In this document: one piece after another, positions 27,701 through 35,435 of the stretch
Layout: every line of letters begins with the position of its first letter
How positions within the stretch are numbered: position 1 is the first letter of the stretch
Assembly (NCBI GenBank): GCA_021298235.1
Contig: JAJTDX010000004.1
Location: forward strand, 1 to 46,203
Length of the DNA: 46,203 nucleotides
Reading direction: 5' to 3'
DNA from: Cryomorphaceae bacterium
GTDB taxonomy: Bacteria; Bacteroidota; Bacteroidia; Flavobacteriales; Crocinitomicaceae
Notes under the pieces: model-generated
Told to the model about the DNA's origin: nothing
Databases searched by the model: none
The model's input: only the letters and a program-made list of their open reading frames with translations
Made by a program: the position numbers and the translations under genes

Positions 27701-28147
27701 GAAGGTGGTATGGGTATGCCAGGATTAGGGAATAAAGAAATTGCTAAGATGGCCGCTGAGCAGACAGCGATTAGGCAGCGATTAGAGCAGCTAAGAAACG
27801 AAATGAATAAGGAAGGGAAAGGCTCCGGTAACCAGTTGAACCCGTTAATTAAAGAGCTTGAACAACAAGAGAAAGAATTGGTGAATAAAATGTTTACGAA
27901 TGAAACACTCAAAAGACAGAAGGATATTTTGACAAGATTGTTAGAATCTGAGAAGGCTTTAATGGAAAGAGGTTACGAAGAAAAAAGAGAGTCAACAGGT
28001 GGAAAAAATGAAAATTATGGTAACCAAATTCGCTTTGAAGAGTATAATCGTCAAAAGCTAAAACAAGTTGAACTGTTGAGATCCGTTGACCCAGTCTTTA
28101 GAAAGTATTATAAAGATAAGGCGAGTGAATTTTTCAACAAGGAATAG
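24791..28147 (+). CDS. DUF4175-family large membrane protein
   Basis: An 1118-residue protein. Two N-terminal transmembrane helices (AILFLTFFLLTYLLTITLEY and AILFFSFIGINLYLLTAYLI) are followed by a conserved linker (QAADIIGNFFPEISDRLRNT) and a third helix (about 160-180). A beta-rich periplasmic region extends to about 490. A very long Glu/Lys/Leu/Gln coiled coil covers about 495-800, then come a Gln/Met/Gly-rich low-complexity stretch (about 890-980) and a charged C-terminus. This matches the uncharacterised DUF4175 family of Bacteroidota. It heads a unit with a histidine-kinase-like ATPase, ybeY and mnmG; the function is unknown. Confidence 0.8.
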   Translation: MNSFELLLDHIDRFIRKFYKNQMVKGAILFLTFFLLTYLLTITLEYFGRFGSVTRAILFFSFIGINLYLLTAYLILPLAKLYSFGKRIDRYQAADIIGNFFPEISDRLRNTLQLKDSLEENTGNIELIRASVVQRADSLSVIPFSSAIDIRENRKYAKYLIPLFLLFVLIGAAAPELFSEGTKRVVNYSKEFKPEAPFKFVLLTSESVLEEGESLPVKLRLDGKDFPDNVYVISENGKFLLKRTGKNTFEGVIQKPSKSGTFHFEANEFTSRDYPLEIFGKSVIGKLQATLSYPTYLGREQELIENAGDMTVPEGTQIEWSIKTKNTQRVKFFFNGSQQEFFSEGFKLTKKIREESKVHLVLFNKFKKKTDSTKLTIAVLKDAYPSIQLEEFKDSIADGVRFFSGRIADDYGLTGLNFVYTIVSENGAKRTSRLNVKKVAGIETGFDFAVDFRRENLTLKDRVEYYFVVSDNDGVNGSKSTKSQTFTYKLPSLEELNEQRQEEQEQSKESLEDILKRTQQFQKNVDKLKKEVMGSKNSDWNKLNKVEQLKEEQNQILQSLEQLKQQMENSVEEKNQLSEMDKELLEKQEMLEKLLDEVMDDELKKLLDELEKLMKENNKDMLKDKLDDLEQNSEDMKKQLDRSMEMLKRLQVNEKIDDIEKELQELSKEQEELRKDVESEKLDSKSAEQKQESLNEKFKELQEDLDQLKELNKALEDPMELGNTEEQEKEITDEMQEASDNLGDNKTKKAGENQKNASDKMKSLAEQLEMMQQMSNQQQQEEDINSLRNILESLMALSFDQELVMQRFGKVGDTDPAYRRYGRKQRQIIDETLPVRDSLLALAKRQPKIASFVDKELNTIENNHELILDDIDEHRKRDLGIHQQSVMTAYNNLALLLNESLQSMQQQMQQSMKQGQGSCSKPGGNGKPKSGNSMSTGDMKQMLKKQLQQMEKGNNPNGNKPGQQPGGKQGEGGMGMPGLGNKEIAKMAAEQTAIRQRLEQLRNEMNKEGKGSGNQLNPLIKELEQQEKELVNKMFTNETLKRQKDILTRLLESEKALMERGYEEKRESTGGKNENYGNQIRFEEYNRQKLKQVELLRSVDPVFRKYYKDKASEFFNKE

Positions 28148-28177
28148 CTTTCAGAACTAAAGAATGTATTCGTTGTT

Positions 28178-28591
28178 ATGAAAGAAGGATTTACTATTAT
28201 TGACCATGTTTCAATACCATCAAAATTCGAGGCCGTGGGTCGGGTCGAAAATTTAGTTGATAAGGTTTGTACGGATTTAGGGGTCAACGAAGACTTCTAT
28301 GGAAATGTGTTGATTGCCGTTACGGAGGCCGTTAACAACGCAATAGAACATGGTAACAGGTTTAGCCCTGAAATGGAAGTTAATGTTGCAGTTGGAGATA
28401 ATAGAACAGAATTTTGTTTCAATATAAAGGATCAAGGTGAGGGTTTTGATTACGTGAATTTACCTGATCCTACAGCACCGGAAAACTTAATGAAGGAAAA
28501 CGGTCGCGGTATATTTCTGATGAAAAATTTAGCGGATGAAGTGGAATTTGAAGACTCGGGGAGCAGCGTAAATATTTACTTTAATAAATGA
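28178..28591 (+). CDS. RsbW-like serine-kinase-type ATP-binding protein
   Basis: A 137-residue GHKL ATPase domain alone. The N-box is in TEAVNNAIEHGNRF, the G1 box in IKDQGEGFDY, and the G2 box in GRGIFLMKNLADEV. Such small stand-alone kinases (RsbW/SpoIIAB type) act as anti-sigma factors or phosphorylate anti-anti-sigma proteins. No obvious partner is adjacent; the setting is DUF4175 upstream and ybeY overlapping by 4 bp (ATGA) downstream. Cytoplasmic; target unknown. Confidence 0.88.
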   Translation: MKEGFTIIDHVSIPSKFEAVGRVENLVDKVCTDLGVNEDFYGNVLIAVTEAVNNAIEHGNRFSPEMEVNVAVGDNRTEFCFNIKDQGEGFDYVNLPDPTAPENLMKENGRGIFLMKNLADEVEFEDSGSSVNIYFNK

Positions 28592-29016
28592 TAGAGGTTC
28601 ATTATAATGAAATAGAAGAAGTTCCGGGTGTTAATTCGGAACTTCTTGTTTTATGGCTTTTATCTGTTGCGGACGAGGAGGGATTCACATGTGAAAATAT
28701 AAACATTGTCTTTTGTTCTGATTTGTTTTTGCTTGAATTAAATAAGCGGTTTTTAGCCCATGACTATTTTACTGATATCATCACTTTCGATTATTGTCAG
28801 GGGAAAATTGTGTCTGGCGAACTGTATATATCTATGGAGAGGGTCAGGGACAACGCGGATCAACTCAATCAAGATTTTATCAACGAAGTAAACCGCGTAT
28901 GCGTGCACGGCATTCTTCATTTATGCGGATATGGTGATAAATCATCAGAAGAACAGTGGAAAATGCGATCGAAAGAAGATTACTATTTAAACAAATATGT
29001 TTCACGTGAAACATGA
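28588..29016 (+). CDS. ybeY: Endoribonuclease YbeY (rRNA maturation)
   Basis: A 142-residue metal-dependent RNase that matures 16S rRNA. The metal motif is HGILHLCGYGD: His107 and His111 are present, and the third position, His in the classic HGxLHLxGYDH, is Asp117 here. I recall this variant from other Bacteroidota. The last five codons (VSRET) are written inside a perfect parS palindrome (28998-29013). The start overlaps the ATPase gene by 4 bp. Confidence 0.92.
   Translation: MIEVHYNEIEEVPGVNSELLVLWLLSVADEEGFTCENINIVFCSDLFLLELNKRFLAHDYFTDIITFDYCQGKIVSGELYISMERVRDNADQLNQDFINEVNRVCVHGILHLCGYGDKSSEEQWKMRSKEDYYLNKYVSRET
28998..29013. promoter_or_regulatory. parS: parS-like site 1 (within ybeY 3' end)
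   Basis: TGTTTCACGTGAAACA, a perfect 16-bp palindrome matching the ParB-binding consensus TGTTNCACGTGAAACA. The palindrome extends one base each side (28997-29014). Confidence 0.85.
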
Positions 29017-29034
29017 GCCGATTTGGCGTAATTT

Positions 29035-29050
29035 TGTTTCACGTGAAACA
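29035..29050. promoter_or_regulatory. parS: parS-like site 2 (ybeY-mnmG gap)
   Basis: A second exact TGTTTCACGTGAAACA, 37 bases from the first (start to start), 8 bases before the mnmG ATG. Confidence 0.85.
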
Positions 29051-29058
29051 TTTGAAAA

Positions 29059-30930
29059 ATGCTCCAAAAATATGATGTGATCGTTGTTGGAGGCGGTCAC
29101 GCAGGTTGTGAAGCGGCAAACGCTGCGGGTAAAATGGGTAGTCGTGTGCTGTTGGTCACGATGAACTTGAATACGATAGCTCAAATGAGTTGCAACCCAG
29201 CTATGGGTGGTGTTGCAAAAGGTCAAATAATCCGTGAGATTGATGCTTTAGGTGGTGGCTCAGGCATCGTGAGTGACCGTAGTGCGATACAATTTCGAAT
29301 GTTAAATCGATCAAAGGGCCCAGCTATGTGGTCACCAAGAACTCAAAATGACAGAATGCTCTTTGCAGAGGAATGGCGTTCGTTGCTCGAGTCTAATCCG
29401 AATGTGGACTTTTGGCAAGACATGTGTTCGGGGTTGATCATAGAAAATGGAAAAGTATTAGGGGTTCGAACATCAATAGGTGTGGATATTTACGGAAGTG
29501 CAGTGGTGTTAACGAATGGCACCTTCTTAAATGGGTTAATTCATCTTGGGGAGAAACAATTTGGAGGTGGCAGAGCTGGTGAAAAAGCGGCTACAGGAAT
29601 AACAGAGGGGTTAGTTAAATATGGTTTTGAGGCTGGTAGAATGAAAACCGGTACTCCACCACGTGTAGATGGTCGTTCTTTGGATTATTCTAAAATGGAG
29701 GTTCAGGAAGGTGATGATAATCCCTCTACGTTTAGTTACGGTAAGGTTTTACCCTTGTCTTCTCAACGGCCTTGTCATATTACTTATACGAATGAATTAA
29801 CCCACGATATTTTAAGAACAGGCTTTGATAGGTCGCCGATGTTTAATGGATCCATAAAAAGTACAGGCCCCAGATATTGTCCGAGTATTGAAGACAAGAT
29901 TAATCGTTTCGCTGATCGTGACAGGCATCAGATTTTTGTTGAACCTGAGGGATGGAAAACAGTCGAGATCTATGTAAATGGATTCAGCACTTCTCTACCT
30001 GAGGATGTTCAATTAGAAGCAATGAGAACTATACCTGGATTTGAAAAGGCAAAGATGTTTCGTCCAGGGTATGCGATAGAATATGATTACTTCCCCCCAA
30101 CACAATTAAAGCACACCTTGGAAACTAAGTTGGTTGAGAATTTATATTTCGCCGGCCAGATAAATGGTACTACGGGTTATGAGGAGGCCGCGTGCCAAGG
30201 GTTGATGGCTGGAATTAATGCTCATAGAAAAGTGAAGGAACAATCAGAATTTGTATTGGGCCGAAACGAAGCCTACATTGGTGTGCTCATTGACGATTTG
30301 ATTACGAAGGGAACAAAGGAGCCTTATCGCATGTTTACAAGCCGTGCTGAGTTTAGAATATTACTTAGACAAGACAATGCAGACATTCGCCTAACACCAA
30401 TTGGATACGAAATAGGCCTTGCAGGTGAGGATAGTATGCGCAGGGTTGAAAACAAGAAGCTAAACACTAATTCTTTGGTGAAAGCTATGCGAGAAATAGG
30501 TGTCCCCCCCGAAATTGCTAACCCTATATTGATTGAAAAGGAATCTTCTGTGCTGGCTCAACAGATAAAATTGTCCAGCTTAGTTGCGAGACCTCAGCTT
30601 TCTATTGATGATGTTTTGGAAATGTCCCCTGAATTAAAAAAAATGGTTCAGAACCTAGAAATGGACCAAAAGGAAATAGCGGAACAAGCAGAGATTTTAA
30701 TCAAATATGAAGGGTATATTTTACGTGAAGAGGAGCAGGTAGAGAAACTAAAAAGACTTGAGGATGTTAAAATTCCTGAGAGTTTAGAGTATGAAAACAT
30801 TAAAAGTTTAAGCATCGAGGCTAGGGAGAAATTGCAGCAAATTATGCCATCTACGATTGGCCAGGCATCCAGAGTAAGTGGTGTATCGCCGAGTGACATA
30901 TCGGTATTATTGATTCATTTGGGCCGATAG
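29059..30930 (+). CDS. mnmG: tRNA uridine-5-carboxymethylaminomethyl synthase MnmG (GidA)
   Basis: A 623-residue FAD protein which with MnmE modifies wobble U34 of several tRNAs. The Rossmann FAD motif is [19 protein letters not shown] (about 9-27). Further landmarks are [35 protein letters not shown], the second Gly-rich segment [20 protein letters not shown], and [18 protein letters not shown]. Full length for the family. mnmG is origin-linked in many bacteria; here it is framed by parS-like sites on both sides. Confidence 0.96.
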   Translation: MLQKYDVIVVGGGHAGCEAANAAGKMGSRVLLVTMNLNTIAQMSCNPAMGGVAKGQIIREIDALGGGSGIVSDRSAIQFRMLNRSKGPAMWSPRTQNDRMLFAEEWRSLLESNPNVDFWQDMCSGLIIENGKVLGVRTSIGVDIYGSAVVLTNGTFLNGLIHLGEKQFGGGRAGEKAATGITEGLVKYGFEAGRMKTGTPPRVDGRSLDYSKMEVQEGDDNPSTFSYGKVLPLSSQRPCHITYTNELTHDILRTGFDRSPMFNGSIKSTGPRYCPSIEDKINRFADRDRHQIFVEPEGWKTVEIYVNGFSTSLPEDVQLEAMRTIPGFEKAKMFRPGYAIEYDYFPPTQLKHTLETKLVENLYFAGQINGTTGYEEAACQGLMAGINAHRKVKEQSEFVLGRNEAYIGVLIDDLITKGTKEPYRMFTSRAEFRILLRQDNADIRLTPIGYEIGLAGEDSMRRVENKKLNTNSLVKAMREIGVPPEIANPILIEKESSVLAQQIKLSSLVARPQLSIDDVLEMSPELKKMVQNLEMDQKEIAEQAEILIKYEGYILREEEQVEKLKRLEDVKIPESLEYENIKSLSIEAREKLQQIMPSTIGQASRVSGVSPSDISVLLIHLGR

Positions 30931-30944
30931 TTTCACGTGAAACA
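30929..30944. promoter_or_regulatory. parS: parS-like site 3 (after mnmG)
   Basis: AGTTTCACGTGAAACA: the 14-bp core GTTTCACGTGAAAC is a perfect palindrome, with one mismatch (first base) to the 16-bp consensus. It begins inside the mnmG stop codon. Confidence 0.8.
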
Positions 30945-30953
30945 ATAATTAAA

Positions 30954-30994
30954 AGAAGAGGTCCGAAACCAACTTTCGGACCTCTTCTTTTTTT
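30954..30994. terminator. Bidirectional terminator between mnmG and ispG
   Basis: A 15-bp perfect stem (30954-30968 with 30974-30988) and loop CCAAC, followed by a T-run on the plus strand. A-rich flanking sequence on the left provides a weaker T-run for the minus strand, serving convergent ispG. Confidence 0.88.
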
Positions 30995-31005
30995 ATCGCA
31001 TGAGA

Positions 31006-32931
31006 TCAAATTGGATCAGCCCAATCGCCGTTACTTTTAATAAGTTCTATAAGCTCTTGGACCGCCTCCTCTTCCGGCACATTCTTTTTAATAACGGTTT
31101 TTTCCTTGTAGAGGGTGATTTTGCCAGGACCCGTGCCTACATAACCATAATCCGCATCGGCCATCTCCCCTGGTCCATTAACAATGCACCCCATAATTCC
31201 AATCTTTAGTCCCTTCAAATGATCCGTTTCCTTTCTAATCTTCGCTGTTGTCTCTTGTAGGTCGAAGAGCGTTCGGCCACAGGAAGGACATGAAATGTAT
31301 TCTGTTTTGGATATTCTGGTTCTTGTTGCCTGTAAAATGCCAAATGAGGTGGAATTTATGAATGTAGAGGGTTGTTTTCCCTTAATCCATATTCCATCCC
31401 CAAGTCCATCGATCATCAGTGCTCCGAGCTCAGATGATACCTCTAATTGAAATGTTTCTGAGTCTAAGTTGTTGTTAGTGTTTTTAAGAATAACTGAATT
31501 GTGTATATTGTTGGAAATTAAATATTTAAACCAATATCTATAGATTTGCACACGATTTGTACATTGAGCATTAAAGACTAAAACACATTGTGTATTGGTG
31601 AGTTTTAAGTTTCTCAACTCGTTTGTCTCTGTGATTTCTACAAAACACATCGTTTTTTCATCCATGTCACTCAACTCACTTGTTTTAATAAGCGGATGTA
31701 TACCTGGGGTTAGATTATAATTTTTTTTCCAAGTATCAAACGAGACAACAATACCAAGTGCACCAGGCTTTTCAAATGAGAGCGTGTGATCCCCAATAAA
31801 CACATAATCTGCGGCTTGCTCTTGAATGTTCCATTTGTCAAGTTGCACTGAATAGCTGTATCCGAATCCAAAGAAATGAGAAGGTTTAATTTCATCTTTA
31901 TGTGAAAGATCAGCCATAACAACGGGTACATGTTTGTCTCCAATGTTCCCAAGATTCGAGCTAGTGCGCCGCTCGTATGAAAATGGATTGTAGGGAAGGG
32001 ACCCACCAGTTGGTATTTCAATCGTCTTATCAGTTTTGTAAAATTTATCTCGAAGCTTGGCGGCAACAGGAATTTCTTTTTCGGGTTCTTCCGTTAGGGA
32101 AACACGAATAGTATCTCCTAGGCCATCCTCTAATAGAGCACCAATTCCGACTGCAGACTTTATCCTGCCATCTTCGCCATCGCCTGCTTCCGTAACTCCT
32201 AAATGCAAGGGGTAGCAACGTCCATGCTTTAACAGTGTAGCTGAAAGCATGCGATATGCCTGAACCATAACTAGAGCATTGCTGGCCTTCATAGAAATTA
32301 CCAGGTTGTGAAAATGGTGTTTTTCACAAATTCTAATGAACTCCATCGCCGACTCCACCATGCCTTGCGGAGTGTCGCCGTAACGACTTAAAATTCGGTC
32401 TGAAAGAGAACCATGATTCGTGCCAATGCGCATGGCTGTTCCGTGTTCTTTACATAGCAAAACCAAAGGGGTGAATTTTTCTTCAATGCGCTTTAATTCC
32501 GCATCATAATCCTCGTCTGTATATGATAACTCCTCAAATTTTTTCTTGTCCGCATAGTTTCCTGGATTAACTCGGACTTTTTCGACGATTTTAGCTGCAA
32601 TTTCAGCAGCGTTTGGAGTGAAATGAATATCCGCAACTAACGGAGTATTGTAACCACGTTCAAGAAGTCCGCGTTTAATGTTTTCAAGGTTTTCAGCTTC
32701 TTTTTTACTTGGAGCTGTCAGACGAACTAATTCGCAACCGGCATCGATCATTCGTATGGATTGTTCAATGGAACCGTTTGTGTCCATTGTATCGACCGTT
32801 GTCATCGATTGTAGTCGAATGGCATTGTTTCCACCCAATTCTAAGTCACCAATTTTCACCGATAACGTAGGAAAACGTTTTCTCTCGTATGGATTAAGGC
32901 AATAGGGATCGTCTTTTTTAATGGGTATCAT
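31006..32931 (-). CDS. ispG: HMB-PP synthase IspG (large form)
   Basis: A 641-residue (E)-4-hydroxy-3-methylbut-2-enyl-diphosphate synthase, penultimate step of the MEP isoprenoid pathway. The TIM-barrel N-half has VADIHFTPNAAEIAAK, KVRVNPGNYAD, MRIGTNHGSLSDRI and LGVTEAGDGEDGRIKSAVG. The 4Fe-4S reductase domain near the C-terminus has SCPSCGRTLFDLQ and MGCIVNGPGEMADADYG. The roughly 250-residue middle insertion is the large form known from Bacteroidota, Chlamydiae and plants. It is a single gene, convergent with mnmG. Confidence 0.95.
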   Translation of the reverse strand: MIPIKKDDPYCLNPYERKRFPTLSVKIGDLELGGNNAIRLQSMTTVDTMDTNGSIEQSIRMIDAGCELVRLTAPSKKEAENLENIKRGLLERGYNTPLVADIHFTPNAAEIAAKIVEKVRVNPGNYADKKKFEELSYTDEDYDAELKRIEEKFTPLVLLCKEHGTAMRIGTNHGSLSDRILSRYGDTPQGMVESAMEFIRICEKHHFHNLVISMKASNALVMVQAYRMLSATLLKHGRCYPLHLGVTEAGDGEDGRIKSAVGIGALLEDGLGDTIRVSLTEEPEKEIPVAAKLRDKFYKTDKTIEIPTGGSLPYNPFSYERRTSSNLGNIGDKHVPVVMADLSHKDEIKPSHFFGFGYSYSVQLDKWNIQEQAADYVFIGDHTLSFEKPGALGIVVSFDTWKKNYNLTPGIHPLIKTSELSDMDEKTMCFVEITETNELRNLKLTNTQCVLVFNAQCTNRVQIYRYWFKYLISNNIHNSVILKNTNNNLDSETFQLEVSSELGALMIDGLGDGIWIKGKQPSTFINSTSFGILQATRTRISKTEYISCPSCGRTLFDLQETTAKIRKETDHLKGLKIGIMGCIVNGPGEMADADYGYVGTGPGKITLYKEKTVIKKNVPEEEAVQELIELIKSNGDWADPI

Positions 32932-32953
32932 AGGCTTGTAACTAATTCAAAAA

Positions 32954-32961
32954 CAAAGTTA
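32954..32961 (-). promoter_or_regulatory. Candidate -7 box for ispG
   Basis: Minus strand TAACTTTG (TAnnTTTG), 22 bases before the ispG ATG, in the divergent region shared with the desaturase gene. Confidence 0.4.
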
Positions 32962-33042
32962 CATATTATAATGTTTATCGCTGGTTTTAAGCCCAATCGA
33001 GCTGTTTCATAATAATTGTGTTTTAGACATTGGAAAATAGAC

Positions 33043-33050
33043 TACCTTTG
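33043..33050 (+). promoter_or_regulatory. Candidate -7 box for fatty acid desaturase gene
   Basis: TACCTTTG (TAnnTTTG), 24 bases before the ATG at 33075. A TTG at 33016-33018 is 24 bases upstream, slightly longer than the usual spacer. This placement supports the ATG start over the TTG at 33030. Confidence 0.45.
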
Positions 33051-33074
33051 TTACACTATTATAATCGAAAAAAC

Positions 33075-34178
33075 ATGTCGTTTTCATCAGTAAGGTTTTC
33101 AAGAAACCACAATGAAGAATTTTATAAAGTGCTCAAACAGCGTGTGAATGAGTACTTTAAACAAAACAATATATCGAGATATGGCAATGCAGCGATGGTT
33201 TTCAAAACTGTTTGTATGATGTTGTTGTATTTTGTTCCCTTCGTTTCTCTCTTTTTCGTGCAAAATCAATGGGTGTATCTTGCTTGTTGGATTATGATGG
33301 GCTTTGGAATGGCGGGATTGGGGCTTTCGGTAATGCACGATGCAAACCATGGTGCATATTCAAAAAATGAAAATGTAAACAAATGGGTGGGATATGTTCT
33401 TTTCTTTTTAGGAGGAAGTGATGTTAACTGGAGAATTCAGCACAATGTGTTACATCACACTTACACGAATGTAACAGGCATGGACGAGGACATTAATCCA
33501 GGTGCTGTTTTGCGATTCTCTCCTCATGAAAAGAGACGTTGGATTCATCGTTTTCAGCATTTGTATGCATGGTTTTTCTACAGTCTTATGACACTTCTTT
33601 GGTTTATTTCCAAAGATTACAGACAAACATATCGTTACGAGAAAATGGGCTTAACTTCTACTCAGAAAACTACTTTGAGAAAACAAATCATTACGTTGAT
33701 CATTTCTAAGTCGATGTATGCCCTGTTGACCATTGCCCTTCCGCTTCTTCTAAGTCCATTTTCATGGTGGTATACAATCGCCGGCTTTTTAATAATGCAT
33801 GCTATTGCCGGTTTAACACTCGCGTGTATATTCCAGCCTGCACATGTGGTTCCAACTTCCGACTTCCCAATGCCGGATGATTCAGGAAACATTGATGCGG
33901 ATTGGGCTGTTAGTCAGCTTTACAATACTGCCAATTTTGCACCTGGAGCGAGATTGTTCTCGTGGTATGTCGGTGGTTTGAATTACCAAGTTGAGCACCA
34001 TTTATTTCCTAATATTTGTCACATTCACTATCGTAAGATTTCAAAAATTGTGAGTGAAACAGCGAAAGAGTTTAATCTGCCCTACCATTCTTATAAAACG
34101 TTTTATGGTGCCCTTAAGGCTCATACTGAACTTTTGTACCGTCTTGGTAAATATGACGAGGCTCTAGCCATTCATTAA
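33075..34178 (+). CDS. Membrane fatty acid desaturase
   Basis: About 367 residues starting MSFSSVRFSRNHNEEFYKVL. The three His clusters of membrane di-iron desaturases are present: HDANHGAY, QHNVLHHTYTN and QVEHHLFPNICH. Hydrophobic helices sit between them. The QxxHH third box is the front-end/acyl-lipid type. There is no cytochrome b5 domain, so electrons must come from a separate partner. It likely adjusts membrane unsaturation, e.g. in the cold. An in-frame TTG at 33030 would lengthen it, but that overlaps the -7 box. Confidence 0.88.
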   Translation: MSFSSVRFSRNHNEEFYKVLKQRVNEYFKQNNISRYGNAAMVFKTVCMMLLYFVPFVSLFFVQNQWVYLACWIMMGFGMAGLGLSVMHDANHGAYSKNENVNKWVGYVLFFLGGSDVNWRIQHNVLHHTYTNVTGMDEDINPGAVLRFSPHEKRRWIHRFQHLYAWFFYSLMTLLWFISKDYRQTYRYEKMGLTSTQKTTLRKQIITLIISKSMYALLTIALPLLLSPFSWWYTIAGFLIMHAIAGLTLACIFQPAHVVPTSDFPMPDDSGNIDADWAVSQLYNTANFAPGARLFSWYVGGLNYQVEHHLFPNICHIHYRKISKIVSETAKEFNLPYHSYKTFYGALKAHTELLYRLGKYDEALAIH

Positions 34179-34183
34179 TAAAC

Positions 34184-34537
34184 ATGCACCTAGAAACCGT
34201 TCGCAATTATTGCTTATCGTTTCCTTACACCGTTGAAGAGTTTCCTTTTGATCAAGCTACACTTGCATTTAAAGTAGGTGGAAAAATCTTTGCCTTAGCA
34301 GATGTAGACCAATTCAGTTTTATAAATCTGAAATGCGATCCGGAAAAAGCGGTCGAATTAAGAGAGCGTTTCCAAGCCGTTCGACCGGGTTACCATATGA
34401 ATAAAAAACATTGGAACTCTGTATATATACATTCCAACCTATCGGAAACACAGGTCTTTGAACTAATTGCTGATTCGTATAATCTTGTATATAACTCTTT
34501 GTCAAAGAAGATAAAAAATGAGCTTACGCTGGGATAA
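34184..34537 (+). CDS. MmcQ/YjbR-family protein
   Basis: A 117-residue protein of the YjbR fold (double-wing DNA-binding-like). Recognisable segments are VRNYCLSFPYTVEEFPFDQA, TLAFKVGGKIFALADVD, NLKCDPEKAVELRERF and HWNSVYIHSNLS. The family is widespread and its function remains unclear. It follows the desaturase by 5 bases and overlaps the S4 gene by 20 bp, so the three genes likely form a unit. Confidence 0.88.
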   Translation: MHLETVRNYCLSFPYTVEEFPFDQATLAFKVGGKIFALADVDQFSFINLKCDPEKAVELRERFQAVRPGYHMNKKHWNSVYIHSNLSETQVFELIADSYNLVYNSLSKKIKNELTLG

Positions 34538-34895
34538 ATATATTTGGGCGGTGCGTCTGGCAAAAACACGATCGCAAGCATCGGAATTTTTTTCGAAAGG
34601 GAAAATTAAAATCAACGAGAAGGAAACAAAACCATCAAAAGAACCACGTGTCGGCGACTTAATAAGTGTTCATAAAAATGGTGCGATTTTCACATACAAG
34701 GCGATTCAACTGCTCGAAAAACGTGTTGGACCGAAATTAGTTTCGGAATATCTGGTTGATCTAACAACTCCGGAAGAACGAAAAAAACACGAAGACTACA
34801 ATTTGGCCCAAAGTGCCTATCGTGCTTATGGTACAGGTAAACCATCTAAAAAGGATCGTAGGGAGATCGACGACTTTTTACAGGATTGGGATTAA
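34518..34895 (+). CDS. S4-domain RNA-binding protein (Hsp15-like)
   Basis: A 125-residue protein. The S4 fold fills residues 1-60 (RWDKYIWAVRLAKTRSQASE, FFSKGKIKINEKETKPSKE, RVGDLISV), and the C-terminal part is basic and charged (KPSKKDRREIDDFL). It is similar to Hsp15/HslR, which rescues nascent-chain-blocked 50S subunits. It overlaps the YjbR gene by 20 bp. Confidence 0.87.
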   Translation: MSLRWDKYIWAVRLAKTRSQASEFFSKGKIKINEKETKPSKEPRVGDLISVHKNGAIFTYKAIQLLEKRVGPKLVSEYLVDLTTPEERKKHEDYNLAQSAYRAYGTGKPSKKDRREIDDFLQDWD

Positions 34896-34949
34896 TCTTT
34901 TTTTGATTTCATGTAACGAATGGTTTCATTGTTCGTCTGATGTTCAAAG

Positions 34950-35435
34950 ATGACGGTTACAGAATATAATAGCTGTGTTAACGAGTTGGCAGACGGATTA
35001 TTTCGTTTTGCGATAAAAACGACAGGTAATTCGTCAGCTGCGGAGGATTTTGTACAAGATGCGTTTGAGCGGTTATGGCGGAAAGCTGATCAAATTGAAG
35101 CCACAAAGGCAAAGGCGTATTTATTTAGAACAATAATAAATCTTCAGATTGATGCGGTCCGACGGACGAAACTAAGCAAAATTCATCTAGAATCTCAATC
35201 CGTTCATGAAGTGCAACCCCCCATTTCGTTTGACCTCAGAAAACATCTTGATGATGGATTGCTTAGATTAACTGATGCACAACGAAATGCTTTGTTGCTA
35301 AGGGATTATGAAGGATACAGTTACCTCGAAATCGCGGACATTTTGAATGTTTCTGAAGACTCGGTGAAGGTCACCATTTTCAGAGCGAGAAAGTCCTTGA
35401 AGGAGTATTTAGTAACCATAGATGTTTTGGTATGA
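34950..35435 (+). CDS. ECF-type RNA polymerase sigma factor
   Basis: A 161-residue group IV sigma. Region 2 (SSAAEDFVQDAFERLWRKAD, AYLFRTIINLQIDAVRR) and region 4 (LRDYEGYSYLEIADILNVSE, SVKVTIFRARKSLKEYL) are complete. It overlaps the next gene by 4 bp (ATGA), as expected for an anti-sigma partner. It differs clearly from the ECF at 21224. Confidence 0.9.
   Translation: MTVTEYNSCVNELADGLFRFAIKTTGNSSAAEDFVQDAFERLWRKADQIEATKAKAYLFRTIINLQIDAVRRTKLSKIHLESQSVHEVQPPISFDLRKHLDDGLLRLTDAQRNALLLRDYEGYSYLEIADILNVSEDSVKVTIFRARKSLKEYLVTIDVLV

Noticed and set aside
31710..32066. Minus-strand 118-residue open frame inside ispG
   Set aside because: Overlaps the large-form insertion of IspG in another frame; the ispG frame is uninterrupted and conserved at both ends.
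33030..33074. Upstream TTG start for the desaturase
   Set aside because: Would place the -7 box inside the coding region; the added residues are not part of the conserved family start.
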